Part shown: positions 38,646 to 48,302 of the stretch, in pieces
Layout of the letters: every line of letters begins with the position of its first letter
How positions within the stretch are numbered: position 1 is the stretch's first letter
NCBI GenBank assembly: GCA_963816545.1
Contig: CAWFLE010000007.1
Span: forward strand, 372,001 to 436,000
Reading direction: 5' to 3'
From: Albimonas sp963816545
Lineage (GTDB): Bacteria > Pseudomonadota > Alphaproteobacteria > Rhodobacterales > Rhodobacteraceae
Length of the DNA stretch: 64,000 nucleotides
The notes under the pieces: model-generated
What the model was told of the DNA's origin: nothing
The model's database searches: none
The model's input: the letters and a program-made list of their open reading frames with translations, nothing else
Position numbers and translations under genes: made by a program

Positions 38646-40625
38646 ATGACCGAGACCTTCGAGGACGCCCCCGTCATCTGGACCCCGACGCCGGAGGTCG
38701 CCGAAGCCTCGGAGATGGCCCGCTACATGCGCTGGCTGAAGGCCGAGCGCGGCCTCGACTTCGCCGACTACCCCGCCCTGTGGGAGTGGTCGACCACCGA
38801 CCTCGAAGGCTTCTGGACCTCGATCCGGGACTTCTGGGACCTGCGCTTCTCCGCCTCCGAGACCCGCGTTCTGGACCGGGAGGTCATGCCCGGCGCCCGC
38901 TGGTTCGAGGGCGCCCGCCTCAACTACGCCGACCAGATATGGCGCCACGTCGCCTCCCGCGAGGGGCGCGAGGCCATCGTCTGGCGCACCGAGGTCGCCG
39001 AAGGGTCGCTGACCTGGGCCGAGCTCGCCGCGCAGTCCGGCGCCCTCGCCGCCTCCCTCCGCGACCGGGGCGTCCAGCCGGGCGACCGCGTCTGCGCCAT
39101 CCTCCAGAACGGCCCCGAGTCGCTGACGGCCTTCCTCGCCACCGCCTCCATCGGCGCGGTCTGGTCGCTGTGCTCGCCCGACATGGGCCGCACCGCGATC
39201 CTCGACCGCTTCCGCCAAGTCACTCCCAAGGTCCTGATCGCCGCAGACGGCTATGTCCACAACGGCCGCGCCGTGGACCGCACCGACCTCGTGCGAGAGG
39301 TCGCCGCCGGCCTTCCCGGGCTCGAGCACCTGATCGTCGCCCCCAAGCTGCCAGAACCCGCCCCCCTGCCGGAGGGCGCGCTGCGCTGGCAGGACCTGAC
39401 CGCCGGCGAAGGCGGCCCGCCCGAGACCGAGCAGGTGGAGTTCTCCCACCCCCTCTGGGTCGTCTATTCCTCCGGCACCACCGGCAACCCCAAGCCCATC
39501 GTGCATGGCCACGGCGGCGCCCTGCTGGAGGGGATGAAGTTCCCCCTCCACAACGACATCCACGAGGACGACACCTTCATGTGGCTCACGGCCTCGGGGT
39601 GGATCATGTGGAACTGCCAGCTCGCGCCCCTCCAGCGCGGCGCGCGGCTTGCGATCTTCGACGGCGCCCCGAACCGTCCGGACATGGGCGAGGTCTGGCG
39701 CTTCGCCGCCCGCGCCTGCGTCAGTTATTTCGGCGCGGGCGCGGCCTACTTCTCCGCCTGCATGAAGGACGGCGTGATCCCGAAGGACGCGGCCGACCTG
39801 AAGAGCCTCCGCGCCGTCGGCGCCACCGGCTCCCCCCTCGCGCCCGAGGCCTACGGCTGGATCCAGCAGAACGTGAAGGACGTCTGGATCTGCCCGATCT
39901 CCGGGGGCACGGACTTCGCCGGCGCCTTCGTGGGCGGCTGCATCCTGCTGCCCGTGCGCAAGGGCGAGATGCAGTGCCGCTTCCTCGGCGCCCGCGTCGA
40001 GGCGTGGGACGAGGAGGGCCGCCCGCGGGAGAACCAGGTCGGCGAGCTGGTCTGCACCCGGCCCATGCCCTCCATGCCCCTGTTCTTCTGGGGCGACGAG
40101 GACGGCGCCCGCCTGCGCGAGAGCTATTTCGAGACCTACCCCGGCATCTGGCGCCACGGCGACTGGATCCGCATCACCCCCACCGGGGGCGCGGTGATCT
40201 ACGGCCGCTCTGACGCAACCATCAACCGCCGCGGCCTGCGGCTCGGCTCCTCCGAGATCTACCGCGCCGTCGAGGACCTGGACGAGGTCCTCGACAGCCT
40301 CGTGGTGGACCTGGAATTCCTGGGCCGCGAGAGCTTCATGCCCCTCTTCGTGGTCCTGCGCCCCGGCCACGCCCTCGACGAGCCGATGCGCGAGCGCATC
40401 CGCGGGGCGATCCGCGCCTCGGTCTCCGCCCGCTTCCTGCCCGACGAGATCGTGGCGGTTCCCGAGATCCCGCGCACCCTCTCCGGCAAAAAGCTTGAGG
40501 TGCCGGTGAAGAAGCTCCTGCTGGGGGGCGATGCCGGCCGCGCGGTGAACCGGGACTCGATGGCCAATCCTGAGGCCTTCGACGCCTTCGTGAGCTACGC
40601 CGACCGGCGCAGGGCCAGCACCTGA
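38646..40625 (+). CDS. aacS: Acetoacetyl-CoA synthetase (acyl-CoA ligase)
   Basis: A 659-residue ATP-dependent ligase that activates acetoacetate or a related short acid. The AMP-binding motif is VYSSGTTGNPKPIVHGHGG, then WIMWNCQLAPLQRGA, the A8-type GDWIRITPTGG and the Lys motif IPRTLSGKKLEVPVKKLL. The N terminus (YMRWLKAERGLDFADYPALW) and the EISGGTD-like ISGGTDFAG are characteristic of acetoacetate-CoA ligases. GGGAGGAG precedes the ATG. It is intact among insertion sequences. The element at 37155-38556 may have displaced its promoter. Confidence 0.9.
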   Translation: MTETFEDAPVIWTPTPEVAEASEMARYMRWLKAERGLDFADYPALWEWSTTDLEGFWTSIRDFWDLRFSASETRVLDREVMPGARWFEGARLNYADQIWRHVASREGREAIVWRTEVAEGSLTWAELAAQSGALAASLRDRGVQPGDRVCAILQNGPESLTAFLATASIGAVWSLCSPDMGRTAILDRFRQVTPKVLIAADGYVHNGRAVDRTDLVREVAAGLPGLEHLIVAPKLPEPAPLPEGALRWQDLTAGEGGPPETEQVEFSHPLWVVYSSGTTGNPKPIVHGHGGALLEGMKFPLHNDIHEDDTFMWLTASGWIMWNCQLAPLQRGARLAIFDGAPNRPDMGEVWRFAARACVSYFGAGAAYFSACMKDGVIPKDAADLKSLRAVGATGSPLAPEAYGWIQQNVKDVWICPISGGTDFAGAFVGGCILLPVRKGEMQCRFLGARVEAWDEEGRPRENQVGELVCTRPMPSMPLFFWGDEDGARLRESYFETYPGIWRHGDWIRITPTGGAVIYGRSDATINRRGLRLGSSEIYRAVEDLDEVLDSLVVDLEFLGRESFMPLFVVLRPGHALDEPMRERIRGAIRASVSARFLPDEIVAVPEIPRTLSGKKLEVPVKKLLLGGDAGRAVNRDSMANPEAFDAFVSYADRRRAST

Positions 40626-40732
40626 GGCGGCGGTCGCCAGCCGAGTTGCGGCCCGTGACAGCCCGGGCGATGTCGACGACGGGGATTTCGAATCCGGCTG
40701 AGGCTTCAGCGTCCTTCCTTCGAAGGGAGGGA

Positions 40733-40837
40733 CGAGTGGCTCGCGACCTGACGAGCGATGAGGAGTGGGCGTTCGTCGTGCCCCCCCGTGATCGAGACCG
40801 GCTCGACGCGCGGGTAGCCGAAGCTTGGCCGCAATGA
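40733..40837 (+). pseudogene. Remnant of an IS5/IS427-type transposase N-terminus
   Basis: GTG at 40737 starts VARDLTSDEEWAFVVPP, the usual opening of IS427-group transposases (ARDLTSDEEWAFVEPF). Only about 16 residues remain before the similarity ends in a run of C. The rest of 40626-40833 holds no supported gene. A near-palindrome (GTCCTTCCTTCGAAGGGAGGGAC) lies just upstream at about 40710-40732. Confidence 0.45.
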
Positions 40838-41336
40838 CGGATGTGATCGACGATCTGAGCCAGCCGCCGCCGCGCGCGAGCAACGGCGCGGCTTGGGAGC
40901 TCGTCGCCGACCGTGTCGTGGGCGGGGTCTCGAACGGCACGATGCGCCGTGGGATCTTCGAGGGCCGCGAGGCCATCCATATGCAGGACGACGCGCGTTT
41001 CGAGAACAACGGCGGCTTCCTCCAGGTCGCGCTGGACGTCGCGCCCGACGGCGCCCCCCTCGATGCAAGCGACCGTTCGGGCATCGAGATCGACGTCATC
41101 GGCAATGACGAAAGCAGCAATATCCACCTTCGCACGGCCGACGTGGTGCCCTTGGCAATCCTATCGTCGGAGCTTCGTCGCGAGACCGGCATGGTGGACG
41201 CTCAGGCTCCACTTCGCTGCGTTCGAGGCGCACTCGCCCGACGCTCCGCTCGACGGTCCACGCTCCGTCGCATCGGCATCGTCGCGATCGGCCGCGCGTT
41301 CCATACCGACATCGCGATCGGCGGCATCCGCTTAGC
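40834..41336 (+). pseudogene. CIA30-domain (complex I intermediate-associated 30-like) gene, broken
   Basis: Starts MTDVIDDLSQPPPRASNGAA and continues WELVADRVVGGVSNGTM, FENNGGFLQVALDVAPDG and GIEIDVIGNDESSNIHLRT, the beta-jelly-roll CIA30/NDUFAF1-like pattern. Near 41146 the frame slips (the continuation WQSYRRSFVARPAWWTLRL is in the next frame) and returns near 41260 (RRIGIVAIGRAFHTDIAIGG). No proper end remains before the methylase remnant. Bacterial CIA30 proteins are of unknown function. Confidence 0.6.
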
Positions 41337-41342
41337 GCCTGA

Positions 41343-42126
41343 TCAGGCGGCGCTGGCCGTCTCCGGGGCCGCGGCTGCAACCGCTCGTCCCTCACTGCAG
41401 GGAAGGTTCGGCCGTCTCCGTCCAGAAACGCCCTTCCCAGTCTCGGCCTGCCGGCGCTCCAACGCCACGTCCACGTAGGCGGGGCTGATCTCCATCGCGA
41501 AGACACGCCGGCCGTTCGCCTCACCCGCCGTGATCTGCAAGCCGGAGCCCGAGAACTCCTCGTGCCAAGGCCGCCGCGGGCGACGTGCTGGCGCATGGGG
41601 ATCCCGAAAGCGTCCAGCGGTTTCGGCGTCGGATGGTCCGGGCGCTCGTCCTTGGCGAAGCTGGGCAGCGCCCATATCGACGGCAGCGTCTCCTCCGCCA
41701 CCTTCGGCGGGCGGTTAGGGCGCCGCCAACCCATGAAGCAGGGCTCGTGCTTCCGGAGGTTGTGCGACCGGGTCAGCACCCCCCGGTCCTTCACCCAGAT
41801 GATCTGCTGGTGGACGAAGGCTCCGGCCTTCTCCCACGCCTCCGGCATCGCCTGCCGGCGCGATGCGGGCCAGCGGTAGCAGCCGGCGTCATCTGCGATG
41901 GCGCCGGAGGACTGGCTCCAGTCCTTGTTCCGCGTCGGGTGGTTCAAGCCGTCGTAGTCCACGAGATAGGGCAGGTCCGGCGCGAACAGGATCGCGCGCT
42001 CGCCGTTCATCAGGTGGGGACGCCGGCGGCGCTGGTGCTGTCGCCGAAGAACAGCCGGTGGTCGCCGAGGATCCACAGGTCGCCCGTGCGGGGGACCGGA
42101 TTGCGCGGTGGCCCCGGGATGGTCAA
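41343..42126 (-). pseudogene. Phage-type DNA methylase, truncated and frameshifted
   Basis: C-terminal part of a ParB-associated or phage DNA methylase. Reading towards lower coordinates: GDLWILGDHRLFFGDS, then LPYLVDYDGLNHPTRNKDWS, HQQIIWVKDRGVLTRSHN, HEPCFMGWRR, DHPTPKPLDAFGIPMRQH, and FSGSGLQITAGEANGRRVFA, the SAM-binding motif. The catalytic DPPY has become DLPY. At least two frame changes occur (near 42030 and 41580). The N terminus is cut off by the IS at 42127. Presumably inactive. Confidence 0.7.
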
Positions 42127-43245
42127 GGGACTGTCAGGAATTTCGTGTGCGGGCGGGCGGATGAACATTTTCAAACCATCGCCCGAATGAACCGCTCTCC
42201 GAAGAGGACGGCGAACCGGGTCTTGGCCATGGACCACGCGCGCGGCGGCATGGTCCACTCCTTCTCGGCGCGGTTCAGGACGAGAAGCAGCAGCTTCAGG
42301 GCGGCGTCGTCGCCGGGGAAGCGGCCCCTGGCGCAGCCTGGCGTTGAGCGCCTCTATGGAATTCGTGGGCTAGAGGATCCGCCGGACCTCGTCGGCGAAC
42401 GCCGAGAGGCGGGATGACCTCGGGCCAGGCGCGGCGCCAGCTCTGGCCGATGGCGGGGTACTTCCGGCCCCAGTCGCCCGCCTCGAAGGCCGTCAGGGCG
42501 GCCTCGGCATCCACGGCCCGCGCCCACGAGCCTCCGATCCTTGCAGGACACGAAGTCCAGGCTGTGGCGCATCGGATGCATGATGCAGGTCGGCACGAGG
42601 GCGTCGGGAAAGTCGCGGCGATGGCCTCGGGGAACCCCTTCAAGCCGTCCACGACGGCGAGCAGGACGTCTTCCACACCCCGATTTCGAAGCTCGTTCAT
42701 GAGATTGAGCCAGAACCTGGCGCCCTCGTTCTGCTCCAGCCAGAGACCGAGCGCCTCCCTGGTCCCTTCGGCGCGGACGCCGAGCGCGATGTGCACCGCC
42801 TTGTTCCGTCGACGCCGCAGAGATCCCGCAGATGCCCCACGATCTCGCGCACGCTCATGCCCCGGGCGTAGATCGAGATGATCTTCTCGTCGAAGCCGGG
42901 AAGGCGCCGCTGGCACTTCGCGATCAGCTGCGGGTCGAAGCGGGCCTGCCGGTCGCGGGGGATCGCCAGCTCCATCTTGGCGCCGTCCGTGGTCACCGTC
43001 TTGCGGCCGTAGCCGTCCTCGGCCCCGGCCAAATGGAGGTCCATCCCGGCGTTCAGCGCCCGCTCGGTCAGTGCCTTCTTCAGGCGGTCCAGCAGGCCGT
43101 CCGTCTCGAAGGCGGTCCTGGCGTCCGCGCCAGCCAGAAGCTGGTCCAGAAGCGCGTCAGGGATGTGCGGGGCTTTCCGTCGGGCCAAGGGGGATCTCCT
43201 TCTTTCCCATCATGCCCGCCCGCACACGAAATTCCTGATAGTCCC
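42127..43245 (-). mobile_element. Defective IS256-like element, copy A (1.1 kb)
   Basis: Bounded by 31-bp inverted repeats: GGGACTGTCAGGAATTTCGT (from 42127) and its complement ending GTCCC at 43245, with one mismatch. No target duplication is seen in the flanks (GATGGTCA versus CCCAAGAA), so one or both neighbours have been exchanged. A second copy in opposite orientation lies at 47254-48302. Confidence 0.8.
42171..43188 (-). pseudogene. IS256-family transposase, internally deleted (copy A)
   Basis: TTG start at 43188 behind AAGGAG gives LARRKAPHIPDALLDQLLAG, then IYARGMSVREIVGHLRDL, the usual N-terminal region. The part with the first catalytic Asp is missing: GVD is joined directly to NKAVHIALGVRAEGTREALG in another frame. 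A second loss follows SCKDRR, and a TAG replaces Tyr before PTNSIEAL. The 3' end (MPPRAWSMAKTRFAVLFGER) is intact. Clearly inactive. Confidence 0.8.
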
Positions 43246-43870
43246 TCCCAAGAAACGAAGTTCTTGCCAAGCCTCGTTAAGACGAACCGGTGCGGGCGAT
43301 CCGGACACGCCGTCCAGCACTCGGCGACGGTCCTTCGGCGAGCGGCCCGAACCGATCGCGATCATCGCGGCGGCACAGACCATGGCCGTCCGCCTGTCGA
43401 TCATCATGCAATGCCCATGCCTGTCTCCGTTGGCTCCCATGGCCGCCGGCCTCGACCTCCTCCGGCAGCCCCTGGCACAGCAGGGTGCCGACGACCTTGG
43501 CCACGGCGCCGCCCTTCGAATTCGAAGCGGGCGCTCACGGCTTTGTCGTTCACGGGTGACAGCCCGGGCAGCGGCGGCGCAGGCTCGGTCATGGCGGGCG
43601 GGGTCCTTCCGATCCGCAGATCTCGGCGCAAGCACCCGAATCCTACGGCAGATCAGAAGCTCAGGATACGTCCGCCACTCCCGGTGCAGAAAGCGGGCCA
43701 AAGCGGTCGGGCCCGGGCTCGCATCGCCTCGTTGATCGAGACTTCGAGGCCGGACACCCGCAAGACCCGATGATCTGAGCGATCTCGCCTGAGGGCCGGC
43801 CGGCCGGCATGGCCTTGCTCCGGATCGGCATGATCCGGTCCGCTTCGACGCCTTCCGGGCGGTTCTGGGC
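43246..43870. other. Patchwork between IS copy A and the IS5 remnant
   Basis: No intact gene. On the minus strand a frame from about 43600 reads MTEPAPPLPGLSPVNDKAVS, which resembles the start of some transposases (SPV..KAV.ARF, IS1380-like), but it breaks within 40 residues. Other frames are short. I treat this as decayed mobile DNA. Confidence 0.35.
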
Positions 43871-43892
43871 GGACGCGCCCCGGGGCGCGTCC
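43871..43892. repeat. Perfect 22-bp palindrome
   Basis: GGACGCGCCCC (43871-43881) is followed directly by its reverse complement (43882-43892). It lies 9 bp beyond the last recognisable codons of the interrupted IS5 transposase, so it may mark the IS5 end or its target site. Confidence 0.5.
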
Positions 43893-43988
43893 TCGCTCGC
43901 GGAAGGAAGGCGAGGCGGTCGAAGTTGCAGGCGAGGCTGGCGAGCGTCAGCTTCGCCCCCGCGCGTGCCGGGCCGATGGTGCGAACGA

Positions 43989-45389
43989 GGCTGTGTCCCA
44001 GGTGGTGGTGTAGGAGGCCGCGCGCGGAGCCCCTGGCGTAGCGCAGCGCGCGGCCTGGGGTGACGCTGGCGGCCATCGCCGGTCTTCGGAGAAGGTTCGG
44101 GTTGCAAGACCTGGAACCTGAACGGAGACGACGATGACCGATGAGAGAATGGCGCTGGTCGAGCTGGTTGAGAAGCAGGCCGATGGCGATCTCGTGCGCG
44201 AGATGCTGGCCTTTGCGGCCGAGCGGATCATGGAGCTGGAAGTCGAGGCGCGGACGGGCGCCTCGAAGGGCGCGCGGTCGCCCCTGCGCGAGGTCCAGCG
44301 GAACGGATACCGGGATCGCGACTGGGACGCCCGCGCCGGACGGATCGCGCTGGAGATCCCGAAGCTGCGCAAGGGCAGCTACTTCCCCAGTTTCCTCGAG
44401 CCGCGCCGCACGGCCGAGAAGGCGCTCGTCGCGGTGATACAGGAGGCCTGCGTCCACGGCGTTTCGACCCGCTCCGTGGACGATCTGGTGAAGGCCATGG
44501 GCGCGGGCGGCCTGTCGAAGTCCCAGGTCAGCCGCCTCTGCGTCGAGATCGACGAGCGGGTGAATGCCTTCCTCACCCGTCCCCTGGAGGGGGCGTGGCC
44601 CTATCTCTGGCTGGATGCCACCTACCTCGAGGTCCGCGAGGGCGGGCGCATCGTCAGCCGCGCGGCGATAATCGCTGTCGCGGTGAACGAGGACGGCAAG
44701 CGCGAGGGGCTGGGCGTCGCCACGGGGCCCTCGGAAGCCGAGACCTTCTGGACCGATTTCCTGCGCTCCCTCGCCGATCGCGGACTGCGCGGCGTGAAGC
44801 TGGTGATCGCCGACGACCACAAGGGCCTGCGGGCGGCCGCGCGGCGAGTGTTCAACGCGACCCGTCAGAGGCGCCGGATCCACTGGATGCGGAACGCGTT
44901 GGCGCACGCCCCGGCCAAGCAGCGCACTGCGGTCGCGGCGATGCTGAAGACCATCTTCGCGCAGGAGAACAAGGAAGGTGCGGAAGCCCAGGGGGACGCC
45001 GTAGCCGACGCGCCGCGCGAGAAGAACGAGAAGCTCGGCGCCTTCATGGACGCCTCCCGCGACGAGGTCCTGGCCTACATGTCCTTCCCTCGCGAGCATC
45101 GGGCTCAGATCGCGTCGACGACCCCACTCGAGCGCGTCAACCGCGAGGTCAAGCGGCGGTCAGACGTCGTCGGCATCTTCCCGAACGATGAGGCCATCGT
45201 CCGGCTCGTTGGCGCGCTGATGCTGGAGACCAACGACGAATGGGCCGTGGCGCGCCGGTACATGTCGCTTGAAAGCCTCGCCCGCGTCACCGACACTCCC
45301 ACAGTCAGGCTGCCCGCCGTGGCGTCCTGATCAGCCTCGGATCTCTCTCCGAGGGCCGGCGCTCCTACACCACGCCCCGGGACATGATC
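43989..45389 (+). mobile_element. IS256-type insertion sequence, copy 2 (intact)
   Basis: A 1401-bp element inserted in the IS5 transposase gene. Ends are GGCTGTGTCCC...GGGACATGATC with imperfect inverted repeats of about 22 bp. It is flanked by a perfect 9-bp duplication TGCGAACGA (43980-43988 and 45390-45398), so it is a clean transposition event. It carries one intact transposase gene and differs from copy 1 by only two bases that I noticed. Confidence 0.92.
44134..45330 (+). CDS. IS256-family (Mutator-type) transposase
   Basis: A 398-residue DDE transposase. D161 (WLDATYLEV) and D227 (VIADDHKGL) are the first two catalytic acids. The final Glu lies in the C-terminal helical region (TTPLERVNREVKRRSDVVGI). 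The N-terminal region (LREVQRNGYRDRDWDARAGR) is the usual DNA-binding part. The ATG at 44134 lies 145 bp inside the element. Intact, so this element is probably still mobile and could act on copy 1 in trans. Confidence 0.93.
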   Translation: MTDERMALVELVEKQADGDLVREMLAFAAERIMELEVEARTGASKGARSPLREVQRNGYRDRDWDARAGRIALEIPKLRKGSYFPSFLEPRRTAEKALVAVIQEACVHGVSTRSVDDLVKAMGAGGLSKSQVSRLCVEIDERVNAFLTRPLEGAWPYLWLDATYLEVREGGRIVSRAAIIAVAVNEDGKREGLGVATGPSEAETFWTDFLRSLADRGLRGVKLVIADDHKGLRAAARRVFNATRQRRRIHWMRNALAHAPAKQRTAVAAMLKTIFAQENKEGAEAQGDAVADAPREKNEKLGAFMDASRDEVLAYMSFPREHRAQIASTTPLERVNREVKRRSDVVGIFPNDEAIVRLVGALMLETNDEWAVARRYMSLESLARVTDTPTVRLPAVAS

Positions 45390-46399
45390 TGCGAACGAAC
45401 AGCCCGAAGCGGTTCTTCTGGTGAGCGAAGACGTGCTCGACGGCGGCGCGGATCGCCGACTTCCTGGCATTGACCTGCGCCGTGCGGCTGGGCATCGGTT
45501 CGCCTGCCGGCTTGCGACGGTGGATGCGACTGACGAGCATGCGCTCCGCCAGCCATTACTCATTGCGCTGCGAGCGATAGGCGCTGTCGGCCCAGACCTC
45601 CGAGCCGGTGTTCTCCGCGCTGACCAGCCGCCGCAGCTGCCGGCCGTCGGCCGCCGACGCCGAGGTGACCGCGCTCTCTCGGATGAAGCCGAAGCGCCGG
45701 TCGATGCTGATGTGGGATTTGCAGCCGAACGCCGGGACCGCGATCATCGGCAGCGGCGTCCCGTCCGGGCGATGCCGCACTTGTCGCCCACCTTCAGCGT
45801 CCAGCGGGCGTTCGTGTCCTTCTGCGCCGCCTTGTTCGGCTCGTCCGGCCGGATCTCCTTCGCCGGCTTGCCCGCCTTGATCGCCGCCTTCTCGGCCTCG
45901 GTATTGCGCTGCTTCGGAGCCGGCACGAGGCTGGCGTCGACGAGCTGGCCGGCCATCGGGACGCACCCCTTCTTCTTCGGCTGCCGGTCGAAGGCCTTCA
46001 TCGCCGCTTCAGCGTCCCGGTCTCGGTCAGGCGGTTCCGGACGTGACGGATGGTGTTCTCGTCCGGCGTCGGCGCGCCGAGATCGAAGCCCGGGAACCGC
46101 ATCCATGACAGCCGGCCCCGGACCATGAACTCCATGCGCGCATCGCTGAGGTTGCGCTGCGCCTGAAGGATCAGCGCCTTGAACGTCGAGACCGGGTCGA
46201 ACGGCGGGCGACCGCCCTTTGAGCCGTCGCCATATCCCAGGCCCTCGACCAGCCAGGGCCGGAAATGTGCGAAGTCCACCGTCGCCTCGAGGACCTCCAG
46301 CGGATCTCCGTGCCTGCTCAGCCGCTCCAGGCGCTCCGTGAGCCCGAACAATCCCGACTGCTGCATGATCGCTCCTCCCGATCCGATCGGGCGAGTGAA

Positions 46400-46784
46400 C
46401 CGGAACGCCGACGAGCATGGTAGGTTCTTGCGGGTGTCCAGCTTGGCCGTCGGTCTCGAGCGAGCAGGGGCGCCGATCGATCCGCCGCGGCTCCTCGCCG
46501 ACGTAGCCGTCCGGCCAGTCGTCAGCAACGTGGACCACCGCGCCCGCTTCGACCGTGCGCTCAAGGATCTCGACGAGCGTCGCGAGTTCGGCGGCGCCGT
46601 CACGCTCGAAGAGTCCGCGCCGGTCGATCTCTTCGGCGAGGCGGCGGCAGAAGGCCCACTCGGTCCGACCGATCAGGTCGGGGAGCTCGCCGCGCAGGCG
46701 CGGGACCAAGCGGTCGCCGCGCTCGATCACCTCGGCGACGAGGTCGTGCAGGCGGTCGTGGTCGGTCACGGTCGCCTCCATCAC
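46400..46784 (-). pseudogene. Unassigned gene next to the PemK-like toxin, 3' end lost
   Basis: Starts MMEATVTDHDRLHDLVAEV at 46784 and continues as an acidic helical protein (RLVPRLRGELPDLIGRTEWA, RLAEEIDRRGLFERDGAAEL, WPDGYVGEEP). The start overlaps the stop of the toxin-like gene (ATGA), so they formed an operon. The frame then runs into the IS5 sequence, so the natural end is lost. No family recognised. Confidence 0.45.
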
Positions 46785-47252
46785 CGCGCCTCCCCAGCCA
46801 GGCGCTTCCCGCGCCGGGTCTCCACGACCACCTCGCGGCCGCGGACGGCCTCGGCCTGGAACCGGGGACGGAGGGCGTTCAGGCGCTCCAGCTCCTCGCC
46901 GGCCAGGCGCCCGATCACCGGAGTCTTACGGCCCTTCGGCGCCTTGAACATCGCGTTGTCGAGGGAGCCGATCACCCGACGGGAGCAGACGAAGCGTGTC
47001 GGCGCGTGCAGGCCGATGACCTTGAGCACCTGCGGCCGACGCAGGCGCACCTCGTCGCCGGCGTTCGCCTTGCCCTCGGAGGTGGTGCCGTAGGCGACCA
47101 CAGCGGTCTTCCGGCCGTCGACCTCGCCGGCCTCCATCACCAGGCACGGGCGGAGCTTGCAGACCTCGCCGCCGCCCTCGGAGACGGGGAAGCGGGCAAA
47201 GACGATGTCGCCGCGCTGCAGGTTACCCTGCCAGGAGGCGGCGGCGACGGGG
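46781..47252 (-). pseudogene. PemK/MazF-like toxin gene, N-terminus truncated by an IS
   Basis: The frame carries GDIVFARFPVSEGGGEVCKL and RPCLVMEAGEVDGRKTAVVA, typical of the PemK/MazF mRNA-interferase fold, then GLHAPTRFVCSRRVIGSLDN. The open frame continues to the left end of IS copy B at 47254 without a start codon of normal position, so the 5' end is missing. A start at GTG 47140 would delete the first beta strands. No antitoxin gene is visible. Moderate confidence in the family. Confidence 0.5.
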
Positions 47253-47253
47253 A

Positions 47254-48302
47254 GGGACTGTCAGGAATTTCGTGTGCGGGCGGGCATGATGGGAAAGAAG
47301 GAGATCTCCCCTGGTCCGACGGAAAGCCCCGCACATCCCTGACGCGCTTCTGGACCAGCTTCTGGCTGGCGCGGACGCCAGGACCGCCTTCGAGACGGAC
47401 GGCCTGCTGGACCGCCTGAAGAAGGCACTGACCGAGCGGGCGCTGAACGCCGGGATGGACCTCCACTTGGCCGGGGCCGAGAAGGCGACGGCTACGGCCG
47501 CAAGACGGTGACCACGGACGGCGCCAAGATGGAGCTGGCGATCCCCCGCGACCGGCAGGCCCGCTTCGACCCGCAGCTGATCGCGAAGTGCCAGCGGCGC
47601 CTTCCCGGCTTCGACGAGAAGATCATCTCGATGTACGCCCGGGGCATGAGCGTGCGCGAGATCGTGGGGCATCTGCGGGATCTCTGCGGCGTCGACGGAA
47701 CAAGGCGGTGCACATCGCGCTCGGCGTCCGCGCCGAAGGGACCAGGGAGGCGCTCGGTCTCTGGCTGGAGCAGAACGAGGGCGCCAGGTTCTGGCTCAAT
47801 CTCATGAACGAGCTTCGAAATCGGGGTGTGGAAGACGTCCTGCTCGCCGTCGTGGACGGCTTGAAGGGGTTCCCCGAGGCCATCGCCGCGACTTTCCCGA
47901 CGCCCTCGTGCAGACCTGCATCATGCATCCGATGCGCCACAGCCTGGACTTCGTGTCCTGCAAGGATCGGAGGCTCGTGGGCGCGGGCCGTGGATGCCGA
48001 GGCCGCCCTGACGGCCTTCGAGGCGGGCGACTGGGGCCGGAAGTACCCCGCCATCGGCCAGAGCTGGCGCCGCGCCTGGCCCGAGGTCATCCCGCCTCTC
48101 GGCGTTCGTCGACGAGGTCCGGCGGATCCTCTAGCCCACGAATTCCATAGAGGCGCTCAACGCCAGGCTGCGGCCTCCGCGCCAGGGGCCGCTTCCCCGG
48201 CGACGACGCCGCCCTGAAGCTGCTGCTTCTCGTCTTGAACCGCGCCGAGAAGGAGTGGACCATGCCGCCGCGCGCGTGGTCCATGGCCAAGACCCGGTTC
48301 GC
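47254..48302 (+). mobile_element. Defective IS256-like element, copy B (truncated)
   Basis: Begins with the same inverted repeat as copy A (GGGACTGTCAGGAATTTCGT at 47254) in opposite orientation. Identity runs to GACCCGGTTCGC at 48302 and then stops, so the last about 90 bp including the right repeat are missing. It shares the internal deletions of copy A. Confidence 0.8.
47311..48302 (+). pseudogene. IS256-family transposase, internally deleted (copy B)
   Basis: Same dead transposase as at 42171-43188: VRRKAPHIPDALLDQLLAG, a frame break near 47485 (extra bases in GAGAAGGCGACGG), MYARGMSVREIVGHLRDL, the GVDG junction to NKAVHIALGVRAEG, the loss after SCKDRR, and the TAG before PTNSIEAL. The start codon is CTG here instead of TTG. 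The 3' end is cut at 48302. Confidence 0.8.

Larger units (their letters stand above)
43901..46366 (-). pseudogene. IS5-family transposase, frameshifted and interrupted by IS copy 2
   Basis: Begins MQQSGLFGLTERLERLSRHG at 46366, then GGRPPFDPVSTFKALILQAQ, QLVDASLVPAPKQRNTEAEK and KSHISIDRRFGF...WADSAYRSQRNE, the IS5 (ISL2/IS903-like) DDE layout. Frames change near 46010 and 45770, and a stop follows QRNE. The C-terminal part (AVEHVFAHQKNRFGLFVR) is split from TIGPARAGAKLTLASLACNF by the 1401-bp element at 43989-45389. The 9-bp duplication TGCGAACGA at 43980-43988 and 45390-45398 marks that insertion. Confidence 0.85.

Noticed and set aside
40646..40837. 63-codon gene between aacS and the CIA30 gene
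   Set aside because: Only the VARDLTSDEEWAFV part is meaningful and it matches the start of a transposase, so it is kept as an IS remnant.
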